Assembly: GCF_030272615.1 (NCBI RefSeq)
Contig: NC_081407.1
Span: 435,026,730-435,090,729, forward strand
From: Cryptomeria japonica
Taxonomy: Eukaryota; Streptophyta; Pinopsida; Cupressales; Cupressaceae
Length of the DNA: 64,000 nt
Direction of reading: 5' to 3'
Positions 1 through 13,090 of this stretch are shown piece by piece (positions within the stretch are counted from its first letter, which is position 1; the number at the start of each line of letters is the position of its first letter). Position numbers and translations under genes: made by a program. A model generated the notes under the pieces. The model saw only the letters and a list, made by a program, of their open reading frames with translations, did not search any database and had not been told where the DNA came from.

Positions 1-545
1 TGTAGGAGCCACATGAGTTGCAATGGAAATAAGCTAAGCAGATCCTCCACTGCATCCAAGGTACTCACAATTATGGAATTCAGTATGAAGTAGGCATGGA
101 TATTGACTTGGTGGGATATAAAATTTTTGATTGGGCAGGTGATTCTTAGGATTGCAAGTCTACTTTAGGATGTTGATTCTCACTTAGTCTTGGTCTAGTT
201 TATTGGTCAAGAAAGAAGTAGTTTGTGATTTCTCTTTCATCAACAGAGGTTGAGTATCAAGGGATAGTTAATGCCACCATTGAGGCTATCTGGCTTTAGA
301 ATATTCTCCTTGAGTTTGGTATTCCATTTAGAAAACCTATCATCATCATTTGTGATAGTCAAAGTGATATACAAATCTCAAGAAATCTAGTTCATCACTA
401 GAGGAAAAAAACATTGAGATACTACATTTGGGAGTTGATTTAGGAAGGCATCATCGATCTTAATTATTGTTCTATATCAAAGAATATTGTGGACATCTTC
501 ACTAAACCCTTTACTAAAGTAAGTTCCTTTATTTGTGAGATTTTC
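1..545 (+). pseudogene. Ty1/copia RNase H fragment (3' end of pol)
   Basis: Translating the plus strand gives the C-terminal RNase H region of a Ty1/copia polyprotein, which degrades the RNA strand during reverse transcription. Readable landmarks are a VGY-DWAGD block near 110-140, STLGC near 155-170, SLSSTEVEYQG near 232-262, ATIEAIWL near 272-298, a CDSQS block near 350-365 and the family's closing DIFTKPF near 493-512. At least seven stop codons interrupt it, so it is dead. The rest of the element would lie left of the window; the 3' LTR follows at about 742. Confidence 0.85.
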
Positions 546-1149
546 TTGGTATGTGACAAGTGTCTACTTTAGGAGGGACTTCTTAGTCCTTCATTTCCTC
601 TCTCTATTTTTAGGGGGGTTCTATTCCTCTTATAGGGGGATTATTCTTTTGGAGGGGGATCTCTATATATATGGGAACCTAACATGGCCTTATTTCTCAG
701 GATCCATCTTTGCACCCACCTAAGCTATGCTTAACGGGGGTTGTTAATGTAGGTTTTTTCTATTTTCCTTATGATAGGGGGGTATATACTTTTTCTACAC
801 ATATTATTTAAGATTGCTTAAGTTATTGGAAATGGTTAATATGAGGAAACATGGTTAAATAATTTAGTTACATCTCTCTCTCTCTGTCTCTCTCTCTCAT
901 ACATGGGTAGTTGAGTTACACACCCTCTTTTGGCTTATTGTGTCACCTCTCATAACCACTATTTTGTCCTTTCCTAAGTGGTTTATGGGGTTGTTGGGTT
1001 CTCACCCTCTTTTGGCCTTATGTGCCTCCTTTTCTAACTCCTTTCCTATCTTTATATATGGAGGTTGTGCCACATGTTTGGAATTTTATGGTGTAGGTAA
1101 ATCTTCCCACTTTTTAGGGGGAGTAGGAGTTAATGCACCTCTTAGATGT

Positions 1150-2350
1150 TGTAGCATCCTAAAATTGTGACACTTGCAATTTCGACTGCATTTGGGTCTT
1201 CACGATGGCGATGCAACACGGAACCTGAATGGAGACCCGGAAACTTGTTCATGACATCAAAAACTGCATTTCTCAGCACCCTGGCCTGATCCTCCTTGCA
1301 CCCTGCTGTCCCTGGAGGTGGGACCATGGCGCCCAGTGCCCTGGTCCCTGGCCCTATTTTTGGGCCCAGTCTCTTTTGGGTCTCGGGTCTTTATGTTTGC
1401 AAATTGGAAAATAACATTTCCTGGTCAGCCTAAGGTTGGGAAAATCAGTCTTTTAACCCTAATTGACAAGTATATAAACTACATTTCCTCTCCCATTTTG
1501 GTAGATGAAAAGGAGGAGGACATATGTGAGCAAGGCGCGAAAGCAATATTCAAGCATTCAAACATTCAAGCATTCCTTCAAGCAATTGAGCATTCTAAAT
1601 CTCCATTCAAGGCTAAGTGTTGCATTCAAGACAAGGATTCAACCATTGAAGAGGAGATCACTTACAACACATTACATACTACATACATTACACCTTTGCA
1701 TGTAAGAATACAAACATTCTTACAACAAGGTATCAATACTTGTTTACATTACAAACATTTACATTTACAGCATTCTCATTTCTTGGTTAATTCCAAAACC
1801 AGGGTTTGACCTAAAGGCAAACCCCTCATCCCTAACCCCCCAATCGTCCTCTCTTTTCTGTGTGTAGGTTGCAGGTACGCAGCTGTAATTGAAGATCTGG
1901 AATCCTTGTGCAGAGACGAACAGATCCACCTTCGTTTCGCGGATTTTTCGGAGGACTGTGTGCACGCCGGGCGCCATCGTCCCATCAACCTTCACTCAAA
2001 TTTGCAGAACAGTACCGTCTTGACATTTTACTTCTAATTCCAGGTCCGCAGCTTCATCCCATATCCCTATCTTTGTTTATAAGCGAATCTTTCCTACTTT
2101 ACATGCATTCCTAGTTCAATCTTTCTATCTACATTTCTTTACAAAAGAGGGTATCCTTGATGTCTTAACCCTTGAAACTCATATAGAATCCAATCTTGCA
2201 TTGCGTGGGATTGGATCTTGTGGGTTTCAACCCATCTTTTGAATGTAAAGTCTCTCCTAAGTGAAAACCATCAACCCTAGTGACTCTCCCTTCTCTCTCC
2301 TTGGAGTTGGGGAGGGGAGAACAACTAGGGTTCGATTTTTCCGCTTTACA
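1150..2350 (+). mobile_element. Solo LTR, Ty3/gypsy-like, with 5-bp target duplication
   Basis: The 1,201-bp segment starts TGTAGCATCC and ends CCGCTTTACA (TG...CA). It is flanked by perfect direct repeats GATGT at 1145-1149 and 2351-2355. A single LTR with intact target duplication is what remains after LTR-LTR recombination removes the internal region. A TATA box (TATATAA, 1471-1477) lies inside. The 1540-1640 stretch repeats a short ATTCAAGC word several times. The gypsy assignment rests on the start sequence and size only; the TSD is seen directly. The open frame at 1318-1809 lies wholly inside this LTR and is not called as a gene. Confidence 0.85.
1471..1477 (+). promoter_or_regulatory. 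TATA box of the solo LTR
   Basis: TATATAA occurs about 320 bases into the LTR, the position of the U3/R boundary promoter in plant LTRs. Transcription would start near 1500-1510. Activity is unknown. Confidence 0.5.
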
Positions 2351-2500
2351 GATGTATATGCCATTATTTTTCTATATAATCATCACTCTACTCTCAACTT
2401 CATTACTTTAGTGATAGCTTAGTGAGAGTATTGAGGGTCTTCTCAAAATTATCTTTCTTTGTCTCTATTTTTCTCTCATTTCAAATTTATCTTCATTCAA

Positions 2501-5500
2501 CTATTTTTATGTTCGATCATTTGTTGCTTGGAGTTGCATGTGATCTATGATTGGAATCAAATATTGGCTTGATTCTCACTTCTTGAAAAATCTAACATCT
2601 TCAAATGGTCATAGAACTAAATTAGAATTAGCATGGGTATGCAAATTTTACTATTAATTTTTGCCCCCACTTTAAGTTAGAAGTGAAATATAGAAGGATC
2701 TTGTATCTCAAAGTATGTAGCACTGACAAACATGTATACAAAATAAATCTTCGGATATAAAAGAAAATAAGGGTCTATATAAGGTAATGGAGCAAAGTAA
2801 ATGTCATTTTCTAATACCATCCTTCAAGATGTTGATGCATTATTTTATTTTTGCATTTAGTTTATTACTGAACTGCATTATATGTACCTAAGATAAGATA
2901 ATATTTCTTAGGTAGGTTTTACTTACATTATTGACTTATGACTTCTTTATTTAGGTGGAAATATATTACATATATAACCACATATACTTTATCAAATAAT
3001 GATTATACATTCATATATATTAGTTTTGTATCTTATATATCCACATGTTACTCTCACATGAGAAATATATTAGTTCATACATATACTCCTTTGAATGGAA
3101 TAAAATTATTCTATCATAATCTTCATTATGCTTTCTTTTGGGCCTTTTGTATCTTAGGTAGTTATCATTAGAGTCAAATATTACATTGAAACAAAATGGT
3201 TGATATTTTATGCTTAGTCTATTTGAAGATAGGATTGTAGATTTTTCTTTTCTTAAAAGATTATGAATGATATTGTCTTGCATCAAATAATGATCTAAAG
3301 AATAAACAATATTTGATAGAAACACTAGATTCTAAGAGTTTTCTTTATGGATTGGTATTTCAAGTACATTTAAATATTGGTGGAGAAAATATGAGTTCAC
3401 AATTCAATATAAAGCATCTTATATAGTGGTTTTTTTCTTTTGTTGCATCTAAATTAGACATTGGGGCCCATATTAATGGGGGTTTTCATCTGAGAGATAC
3501 TTGTAGTAACCAATATATTTTTATTTTTGACCATTTGTGGTAAAATCCAACCTTTCTAACACATCCAAAAGACATAAAAATTGAACCTTATCATTGCATC
3601 TAGAAGGCCCAAAAACCTGTAGATCAACCATATTTCATCAATTGTATTGGACTCTTTTGTTCCATTAAAGGATTTTTTTTCTTTTTACTATATTGTTTTT
3701 GATATATTCATGTAATATGTTATTCTTGTTTTGATATGTAAATATCTATATTTATAGGCACAATTTTTTTTCCGGTTCTTACACCTTTTATTAAAAAATA
3801 TAATTTCATCAAAACTAAAGAACTTTTTTTATTTTCTTTTTTCTAATTTTCCCTCCTAATAAATCTACCTATTTGCATAAGTATTATGCCTAAAAAAGAT
3901 CTCAAAATAAACTTTGTGAACTTTGATATCATTTGAGAAATTATTCACAATAAGGATTTAGATTGGTATTAAATAAGATACAATCATCCCAAATTTTGAT
4001 AAAATTGATAGATCTTGTTAGATGTTGCAGATTGAAGAATATCTATAGTTTCAATTTTGTATTCAAATTTTAGAATCTATAACAAATCAAGATCAAGACT
4101 AATTTGCACCTTTTGCATGTGGTATAACTATACATGTAATAAATGTAATGTGCTCAAATATCTAACCAATGTTACATATAACTTTACAAGTGATCCTAAT
4201 AAATATTTAATGTGGATAAAAACACATCCTAAATATGCACCATAAATAAATATGTATTTTATATAATTAATTAATGCATTTCCTATTCCATGTGTACAAC
4301 ACCGTTTTCTTAATATTCTGCCACTTGTTGTATACATTGTATAAGAGTTAATCAACAAAATGCATCATCATAACCATTCATGAAACTACATGAATATCCA
4401 ACTTGCTCTCATGGTCTATCAAGATACATACAATAACAACCAATATGTCCACCATCTCAAAAAATAAATCCTCTCATCCTCCAACATGTCATCTATGGAA
4501 GAAAAGGAACAATACATCATGAAGATGCACCAATATAAAGAATAAAAGGATCAAATATAAGTGATAATAAAGGCTCCAAGATACTATCCAATGAAGAAAC
4601 CCTTGTGGCAAGAAATATTAACAACCAAAATTCTAATCTATCAAATCATTTATAAATCCAAGGTATTAAAATATTACTATATCTCATGCCAACAACATAT
4701 CGAACCCATAAACTAAAATCATAAGCTCTAGGTATAAAACATGTATATGAAGAACATACACATCTAGGATCTCCCATTCTGGGTAATTTCTAATCTAAAA
4801 ATAGATCATAGCGTACGGTATACCAGTAAACACTCAAACCAAAGTGTGACTAATAATCAAACCATGTAATATAAAATGACAGTCACAAGTATCCACACAT
4901 GCAACAAAGCTACTGCATAGTTTATCGCAATATTTCATCATTACTCTCCCAAGTCCACCATAACAAACTATATGAACATGAACCTCTAGTAATTATCCAT
5001 AGAGAAAACATACAAAACCTATAATTCATATCATATAACATGTACTTCTACCATCACCTCAAAGTGTTAAGATATATCAAGTATGATATCTTTCACAACC
5101 CTAACTAAAAATCCTTAAAAACATCCAATTTTTCAATCTCCAAGATCAAAGAAAAAATATATATCTCATATTACCAACATGGACATAAGCCACTCTAAAA
5201 TATAAATATCAAACTCAAATATATTTCGTAACTAGGAATATACCCAACAATATCTCCTAAACTCCTTACTAGTGAGTGGTGTCATAAATAAACTCATAAG
5301 TACAATGAGATAAAATGCAAACATCCCTCAAATGAACCCTACAATACTAGCAATAACAACTCAAGATTTTATCCATGAGCAGGAAAACCATAACATATAT
5401 TTGATATAGGATGGGCAATACCTCTTAGATGATTATTCATTGAGTTGACCAAGAGCGGAGAGTGAGATTAATCTTTCATGATACACCAAGCCATAATGAC

Positions 5501-7600
5501 TCTCTCCAACAACAATCTTCTCTATAGGTCCATTGTGAACTCACATCTATATGCAAGTGAAGGATCCTCATAATTCCTATTGAAACCTCTAAAGAGTAAT
5601 TGCCTCAACAAGTGTCTCTAAACTAAAGAGAACTATAATCTCACCTAAGTTCTAAGTATCCATGAGTACCTCAAACTAATCAATCCATGAAAGATATTGA
5701 TGCAATGCTACACTCTCATGAAGTTCCAAAGAACATGTCTAGTACACTCAATACCAAGAGAACTATCTAAATCACTATTAAATATCCAACTATAAAATCA
5801 ATAACACATCAATGAAATTGTGATCTAACTTATCCTCAAGATAATATCATATGCTCCAATAAGCATATTGTTCTCCCAAGAGTACCTTTATCATGTCAAA
5901 GATCTTAGTATCTTGGGTACATCAAGATACAATAACAAACATCTTCTTAGGCAATGGTCACCTATCAAAACTAACAAGTACCAAATAGACACCACAACCA
6001 AATACTCTATGATTCTTCCATGGATAACTAATATGTCAACATCTTTAATCACATGAAGATAATCAAATATTATTAATAAAACCAAATTTCCAATAACTCT
6101 CACTAAAATAAATAAGATCCAAATCTATTTCATGACACCAACAATAATTACAAAAGATCATTCATCGCTAAATTATGAATCCACATCATTTCCAAATCTC
6201 CCATTGAACCATGATATCAATATTTGCATGGAATCATGATAACAATATCTTCAATGAAGATCAACCATGTTCCACACATATTCAACTATTGATACAAGTA
6301 TCTCTATAGAATATAGCATATCCTACATATCCAAGCCAAAAATATATAACTAACAACAAAAAATGGCTATCAAAATCTCCCAATGAATTGTGTAACCAAG
6401 ATATCCATGAAATAATGATAAAAAATGTTACAAATCCCAATAACCAACTATCTAGGCACTCCAATCATCTATACTCTCATCTGATTGTAACATACTAATG
6501 TACAAATGACCATAAAGAAGGTTAATTAACTAAATTTGTAGCAACACTAAAAAGGTATGTGGATATAAATTGTTCATGCTTGATTCATCCTATTATTACC
6601 AAATGAGCTCCCAATCCACACAACTACATAACTCTTATCATAAATGCAATATATATACATACCATCACATTACTAACATGCATAGTTATATAACCAAGAA
6701 GATAAAATGTAGATCTCAAGATTCAAGCATTAGATCACTTATAGATCCAATTTTCTAAACATATCCATAATTGAGTAATCATAGTCGAGGAACCAAACAA
6801 TCATCTAAGAGATAAAAAACCTCCAATTCTAGACAATAACATTGAATGTCAATTGTATACATGATTATTTCATGTCAATGGTAAAATACATATAAACATC
6901 AATGACACCTTAATCATCACCATCACTATACCTATTATTAAATCTCATTGTACCAATACTCCAAGTCTTGCATGCATATCAATCATTTTGTCAAACCAAA
7001 AAGACAATATATATACCTATAACCATTGAATCTAAACTTAATATATATATATATAAACTTATACCAAGAAGCACCAAATCTAACAGCTAGGTGTACCATC
7101 ATATATGTCTCATAAATATACACTCCCACAAGTTTTCACCTTCAAATTTATATATGCTTGTATGTAATCACACATGAAATATTAGGCTCATACAAGTAAT
7201 CAAATAAGTACCAAACTCTCTTTGTTCATTCAAGTGAAAAATACCTAATCCACTATGTATTACTCTACAAGTTTTCCTCATCACCTATTCAAAATAAAAA
7301 ATCTAAGTCGCTATTTGAAAGTTATCAAATGTTAATTCGTTCAGACAAAACTCAGCTTCATGGAACTAAACTTAGGATGACACATGTCTTTACAAATTTT
7401 GGATCAGATTTTAAAACTAATTTTTTCTTCTTTCAAATCAAATTTTTCTTTATTTTTACATGTATTTTAGATGAGACATGTTTATCTTTGGATGTATGTA
7501 TATTTTTGGATTTTATGCTTGACATTCAAATTGCTTCAAAGAGAACTAGGATTCATGGATGGATAAGAGTGATATGAAGGTCTTTTGGATGGGTTCATGT
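2501..7600. other. AT-rich stretch with no recognisable gene
   Basis: Both strands were read for RT, integrase, Gag zinc knuckle and host gene motifs and none was found. Open frames are short (up to about 100 codons) and without family features. The composition is uniformly AT-rich, and the segment from 4,400 to 7,100 is rich in CATA, ATCA and CCAA words. It is probably old, decayed repeat DNA. Confidence 0.5.
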
Positions 7601-8035
7601 ACTTGGATTGTTGGAAAGTTCCCAAGGATGTGTGACTTTGTTGATCTTGATTTATGGTAGGGTAGGTGGACTATGAGCTAGGAGTAATATATATAGTATA
7701 TGGAGGAATATAAAGACATAAGGTAGATAGATGGGGTGAAGGATTTGGTTTTATGATATAAAGACCAAAAAATGATTTGTAGGATGGAGAATATGTATGT
7801 TTGGATTTATATGGAGGGATATGGGATTTAGCAAGGATACCAATGCCTTGAGAGTGAGCTATGTAGCCAAGGCCATAATAACCAATATTGTCTTTGATAT
7901 GAAGGGGTTATAATATAACTTGTTCATGGAGGCCTAGCCCTTTGCCTTGATAATGCATGCTTTGACAAATATTTTTACCTATGGGATACTTGTTGCTATT
8001 AAAACAAGATGTGAGTCTATTTTGAAGTGGATATG
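7600..8035 (-). pseudogene. Ty3/gypsy polyprotein fragment with a G-patch domain
   Basis: On the minus strand, 8020-7862 translates to a glycine-patterned segment: KYPIGKN, then MHYQGKGLGLHEQ, then after a stop codon IKDNIGYYGLGY. This fits a G-patch (G-x-GLG core and a closing GLGY), an RNA-binding module that some plant gypsy elements carry next to the protease. It lies downstream of the Gag remnant at 9150-8040 but in another frame. No protease motif (D-[ST]-G) is readable between them, so sequence has been lost. Left of 7860 the frame continues as serine/proline-rich sequence and fades. The G-patch call is by eye and moderately sure. Confidence 0.5.
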
Positions 8036-8039
8036 GTAT

Positions 8040-9150
8040 GAAAGGAATGATAAGCACATGAAGTAAACTAGATTGGATGAAAGTGGAGGAACCAATTTGA
8101 TAAGGGGTCCATGAATATATTTGATAGGGGTGATGGGATCTTGAGGTGGATTAGGATCATGCGAGAGAGTATGATGGATGAGGGGATCTTGAGGGGGATT
8201 AGGAATGATAATGGGATCTTGGGGTTAATTTGGAGGATTATTCCATGGGGGTGAATGGAAACTTTGGTCTTGACTTGGAAGAGGATCATTGAATTCTATT
8301 TTAAGGGTTCTTTGTTCTTAATTTTTAATGGGATCATTAGATGGGATGAAAGGGATATCATGATATTTCTTAGGATGTGGATTACAAATGGGACTTTGAA
8401 GGATAATTTTCTCTTGAGATGGAAGGGGATCATTTTGGATGGAATAAAAAGGAATGATGGGATCATCATAAGATTCTTGAGAGATGGGATCTTGGTAAAA
8501 TATTGGATAGGATCAAAGATTTTTGGTATCTTGATCTTGATTCATTTTAGGACTTATTCCTTCATACTTTGGATTATCCTCTTGACATGGGGTTTGAGTT
8601 AAGGTATGTATGGGGGAAACTTGGATGGAGCCCATATTTTGGCATGATAGAAATGGATTTTGAATGGAACTCTCTAGAGTGGGTTCGATTGGGAATGGAG
8701 CATATGGTGGCATTGGATCTAAGATTTTTTATTTGTATAAGGGATTTGTATCAAGAAATGGATTAGCTTGGATTTTTATTGTGGATAGACTTTGGGGTTA
8801 AACTTGAATATGTCATCATTGGATATATTGTTTGATGGAGATAGTGTGTATTATTTTTGCAAATATTTAGGGTATGAAGGAATGGTGGGAGATATGGAGG
8901 CTAATTGTGAGCCAATTTATTTTGGATAGCCTATTATAGAATCACATGAGGTAGATATGTCATTGGTGTTATTGCTAGACATAGGTGGATGGTTTTGGTC
9001 ATGCTAAAAAAAGTGTCTTGACATATGTCTAATTTCTCATTAAGTGAATTATTGGGATGATCTTCAAAAGTAATTTCACCTTGATCAATAAGGTCCTGAA
9101 TGATGTTCTTAAGTCTAAAAGCTCATCAAACCATCACAAATGGAGGGTAT
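8040..9150 (-). pseudogene. Ty3/gypsy Gag C-terminal fragment with proline-rich repeat
   Basis: Near 9115-9070 the minus strand reads LKNIIQDLIDQGEITFED, which matches the I-Q-x-LID-x-G motif near the C-terminus of Gag in plant Ty3/gypsy elements of the Tat/Ogre type. After several stops the frame continues from about 8700 to 8040 as a proline-rich region with degenerate repeats such as NDPLPSQ, PPQDPI and NPPQDPL. On the plus strand these appear as many GGGATCTTG and GGATCATT words. A proline-rich spacer after Gag is common in this group. Stops at several places show it is dead. Confidence 0.6.
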
Positions 9151-9955
9151 AGAAGGGAATATCCAACCGTGCAACATAAAGATCAACACATAACATGACA
9201 AAATTCTCATCAAACAAGAAGATCAATATATTCATCATCTACAATGTCAATTACATCATTTAAATAGGTATCCAGAATAACAATGGGCTCATAGGCCTAC
9301 TCTAAGGCATTACAAGTTCACACAAGATGCATTGGCCTAATCACAGTCCCCTGGATTGGAAAACTAAATCAATGATAAAACTTCTTATTCAACTACTTAC
9401 TATCTAGCTAACTATCTAAGTATCTTCTGAATGACTATAAAATATTCTTATATATCCTTTTATAGCTCTAGGAAAGATCTGCATTTGCCTCAAAGGATGA
9501 TGACACATGATTTGGCCTCAAGATAAGAGATGATACAACATTTGTGAAAGATGAAAATATATTATGGACCATAGGAAAGGATTCCCCTAAGTCCTACAAA
9601 TCTTGAATGATGTTCCAATTAGATCCTCACAACACGGGAAGGGTTTGCAAGTGAATTGGCACCAAGAACATAAAATGTTATAGCAAAAAAAAAGAAATTT
9701 TGGACATGACAACTTAATGAAAATCAAAAGATCTCTACATATGATGTACATGACCACATTTAGAGTGTGAATCTAGATCTACAAGGCATGAAGAAAAATC
9801 TAGTACAATGCAAATAAAGTGTTGAGATAGATACAAACTATAATACAAGAAAAGGAAATATGTTTTTGGTTGATGCGAGATTGCTTGATAACCAGGGATG
9901 CTACTGCAACAGACATTGGGGGTTAGAAAGAAAGTGATCCTCTCACTTTTGGGGG
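9151..9955. other. Non-coding stretch, perhaps gypsy 3' UTR or LTR
   Basis: This lies between the chromodomain end of the 9960-10468 integrase and the Gag fragment. A pyrimidine/purine pattern near 9900-9960 could be a polypurine tract and LTR start of the chromovirus on the minus strand (TG start near 9917), but no LTR partner or target duplication was found. No gene is seen. Confidence 0.35.
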
Positions 9956-9959
9956 CTAG

Positions 9960-10468
9960 AGGAAAAATAAGGCAGTCTACCTCGGCCTAAGAAATACATG
10001 TTGAATCTTCTGTCAGCTTGCCTTTCCACCTCACCAAATATTCTTGGTACTACTTGTTTGTAGTGCTTCTTCCAACTCTTTCATTCAAAATCTAATCAAT
10101 TTGTTTTAGTGGTTTATATGGTAACAAATCCTCCAAACAAAATTCATTGTTACTACCATCTAAATATCCCCCATGATACTCATAGATGTCGACAACATTC
10201 AGAATAGGTGATATAACAAGTTTTTTTAGTAACTCCACTTCATATTTTTTTTCAGAATCAAAATTCCTCATAATCTTACATGGTCCATTCTTCCTCATCT
10301 TCAGCTTGTTATATTTGCCTACTAGAAATATTTCCTTTCTTATATATATCATAACTTCATCTCCAACAACAAATTTCTTATGTCTCCTCTTTCCATCTGC
10401 ATGCTCCTTATAATTATTATTCACATCCTCCAAATTTTTCCAGACCTATTTGTGCAATGTCTCCATAT
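9960..10468 (-). pseudogene. Chromovirus (Ty3/gypsy) integrase C-terminus with chromodomain
   Basis: The minus strand encodes the end of a Ty3/gypsy integrase, which inserts element cDNA into the genome. The HADGKRRHKKFVVGDEVMI block (about 10400-10350), KMRKNGPCKIMRNF (about 10300-10260) and VISPILNVVDIYEY (about 10220-10180) are the integrase C-terminal GPY/F-type module. After one stop (about 10091) comes YQEYLVRWKGK (about 10050-10020), a chromodomain core, which in chromoviruses tethers insertion to modified histones. The catalytic DDE core is absent: the fragment begins abruptly at about 10468, where the left LTR of element B is joined. Confidence 0.8.
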
Positions 10469-10875
10469 TTTACATGGAAAAACCATGATGAGATTCAACT
10501 CACAATATATTATAACTATTTTACAATTAACAAGAATTCCTACCAAAAAGAGCTTACTTCTCTGGACTTGCATACTGAGGCACACAACCTCAGGAAAGAT
10601 ACAAAAGAGGACTTACATAGTTGAAGATCACTTCTTCAGGGTGAGATATAAAATTTCTCTCACAATATAATAGAACTAGTAGAATAGACTGTATAAAAAT
10701 AACATATGTTAGAATGCAGATAACATTTCATAATAAATATTCATATATCTGTTCAATATATCTCTGAATCTTTGCACAACTTTTGCATCCACCACTTACA
10801 CACCACACCATCTTGCATCCATACTTGTCTCATCTAATGCCCTCTCATATGTCTGTCACTAACACAACCAATTTG

Positions 10876-10963
<88 letters not shown>

Positions 10964-11645
10964 ATGCACACACACCCACACACACACACACACACACATA
11001 TCAATTGGATCCAAAAATAAACTTCAATAGGTCGACCAAGGAAATATGAAATGTATACATTGAATCACCCAAAAAATACATCATCTGAAAGGTATAAGAA
11101 ATGCTTGAGGGTTCACACCAAGTCGGACCACCTTCCAAATAACAGAAAAAACCTTTATGCACAACCGCTCAAATCAATATGCACAAATCGATACAACACT
11201 TGATCTATTAAACACATATTGTCTTATTTCAGACATAAATAAAATGGTTCATCCTAATAGAACCATAACTTCTTGATCTGTAATATAGCCACGATAAGAA
11301 AAATCAATCCAAATGGACAACATGATGATCAAAGATATATCTGGTACAAACATTCATTCCAGACCACAATCAGTTTCACGAGAGAAGACACAAAAGAAAA
11401 TAGAAATATTTTCAGACCAAATAAGGAATGCCAAACTTCTAAAAATATATTAAATAATCACCTTACTTAATTTCATTAGTATAACATGAATCCACAATCA
11501 GTTTTGTAATATAAAAATATAAAAACAAATATCCAAACCAATAACCTGATACACCATGCAATATCTAAACATATATACATATATTTGGATCACCAACAAC
11601 AAAGGTTTGACATCAATGACAATAATGACAACCATATGTGCAACA
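10468..11645 (-). mobile_element. Element B, left (3') LTR, truncated
   Basis: The sequence aligns with 14735-15073 plus 21735-22466, the other LTR copy of B. It ends GTGCAACA at 11645, followed by an ATCTCCCCATTT polypurine tract (minus-strand reading AAATGGGGAGAT). About 170 bases of the outer end are missing: similarity starts near 10468, in the conserved hairpin, whose loop is deleted. A 42-unit TA microsatellite and a CA run inside (10877-10999) are not shared with the other copy. Confidence 0.7.
10877..10999. repeat. Compound (TA)n-(CA)n microsatellite
   Basis: About 42 uninterrupted TA units (10877-10960) are followed by AACATG and a CA-rich run to about 10999. It lies inside the left LTR of element B; the other LTR copy has only a short TA run at the matching place, so the expansion came after insertion. 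The isoleucine/tyrosine open frame through it is an artefact. Confidence 0.95.
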
Positions 11646-13088
11646 ATCTCCCCATTTGTCATTGATGGTAAAATTTTTGCAACAAACATATTCCTTTCTT
11701 TCTCCCCCTATTGATAGTTCTCCCCCTTTGATAGCAATGACAAACAATGACTCAAGTAAAAATAATACAAATAAAAACTGCAACTCTAGAAAGTAAATAG
11801 AAATACTTGTCAAACATTGCTAGGCCAAATATCCTTGTACTGGTTCTTCAAACCAATAAAAGAAGAGTTTCAAAAATGAATAGTAGTAGATAAAATCCCA
11901 CCCTGACATTCATAATCAACACATGAACTCACTACAACATCAAAGACATCTATATTAACAACACTCTACTCAACTCTTTCCGCATTAGCCAATAACCTGA
12001 GAAAACTAGACAACTGCAATTCTATGGCATATTTGAGTACACAAAATAGTCTTACATATTCTTCTCTACTTATATCTCATAGACAACTAAGAATGAATAT
12101 CCCAAGCCCTGGACCTCATTGCACCATTGGTATCTTTGTAAATGTTAAAGGACTGGGCTAACTCTATAACTTGAGACTCATTGGAGTCTATTTCAGTTTT
12201 GAACTATTTTGTAGCTACATGTCATCTTAGGAAATATCTATACAACTAAGATTCATTTTCCATCATCTTCCTAAAATTAACCAAGTTCAACTTAAGATCA
12301 TGATGTGCCTTCAGGCACCTTTCAATCATCTTCTCTGATACAATTCCTTCAGTGAAAGGTTCACTAGATTCACTATTATCACCAACAACAATAGCCTTCC
12401 ACTAAATCAACAACTCTATCAACAATTTTGAAAGAGCATTAGCAACATTTAAAGGAACAAGATTGTTCCGAAGAAAAATGACAAAACATAGGAAAATCAC
12501 TCCATGCATCCAAACCCTTGTGCCCTAGGTTAGAATTTTCTGCCCTAAAACTCTAAGTGTCATTTACTAGATGAATTATCTTGAAACCGTTAAATTTATT
12601 ATGATCATATTCTTCCAAAGAAATATGAATAGTTGAAAATGTCTTATTTATATACCACATTTTTTAGAACAATAGAAAATGCACCAATCAGACCGACGAT
12701 GAAATAAACCAATCTAAATTCAAAACTAGGTCTTGCTTCACTATTAACACTGATAATATTAGGGTTTTCCATCAAAAAATATTTCAAATAAGAAAAATAC
12801 CTTGAATAATTCTTCTCCACTTCTCCTCACACTCTTCTCTTCGATCGCAATTGCACATATGAATTTTGAATAAGCAATATATAATCGTCAATTAGGGTTT
12901 CTTTAAAAAGCTGATACACTCTATACTCAAAGTCACCAAAAAGGTTCCAAACCATTAAACTCTCTTAGAATCCATCAAAAATAATTTCCATACTTTTGTA
13001 GTGTTATGACAAACCCAACACCAAGCCAAGAAGAAGGGCCTGAGTTAAAATCTCCTTTTAAAATCTCCCCCTCAGATACAGTTGTCTG
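11646..13088 (-). pseudogene. Element B ORF2 remnant (unknown conserved protein)
   Basis: This minus-strand stretch is broken by many stops but can be matched in order to ORF2 of element E. Near 12780-12580 it reads IGAFSIVLKNVVYK and then an EYDHNKFNGF-like run, against IGAFPLVLTKIIYK and EKYDHSNISNF in E (43900-43830). Near 12340-12130 it reads KMIERCLKAHHD and KTEIDSNES, against KMIGKCAKAHHK and KEKIDSIES in E (42290-42140). Near 11950-11830 it reads ECQGGILSTTI and NQYKDIWP, against ECQN, STIGSWDS and EQYKNISP in E (26400-26280). No known domain is recognised. The shared order across separate elements shows this was once a real protein. In the element it follows ORF1 and ends next to the polypurine tract. 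Confidence 0.6.
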
Positions 13089-13090
13089 AG

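Larger units (their letters stand above)
742..2500 (+). mobile_element. Probable 3' LTR of the copia fragment, split by a solo LTR
   Basis: A purine run (AACGGGGG, 733-740) is followed by TGTTAATG at 742, the expected layout of a polypurine tract and LTR start. The LTR is interrupted by the solo LTR at 1150-2350 and appears to resume at 2356. The right end was not found, so the end given is approximate. A TC-rich microsatellite lies at about 868-900. Short open frames here are not gene-like. Confidence 0.45.

Noticed and set aside
1318-1809. 163-codon open frame in the solo LTR
   Set aside because: Lies wholly inside an LTR with a TATA box in the middle of it, has no domain and no partner; taken as chance.
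8040-8770. GGGATCTTG-rich stretch as a tandem satellite
   Set aside because: Spacing is irregular, and the minus strand gives a proline-rich Gag-like spacer, which explains the repetition better.
10783-11049. 88-codon open frame with a long IYIYIY run
   Set aside because: Produced by the (TA)n microsatellite; no start context or conservation.
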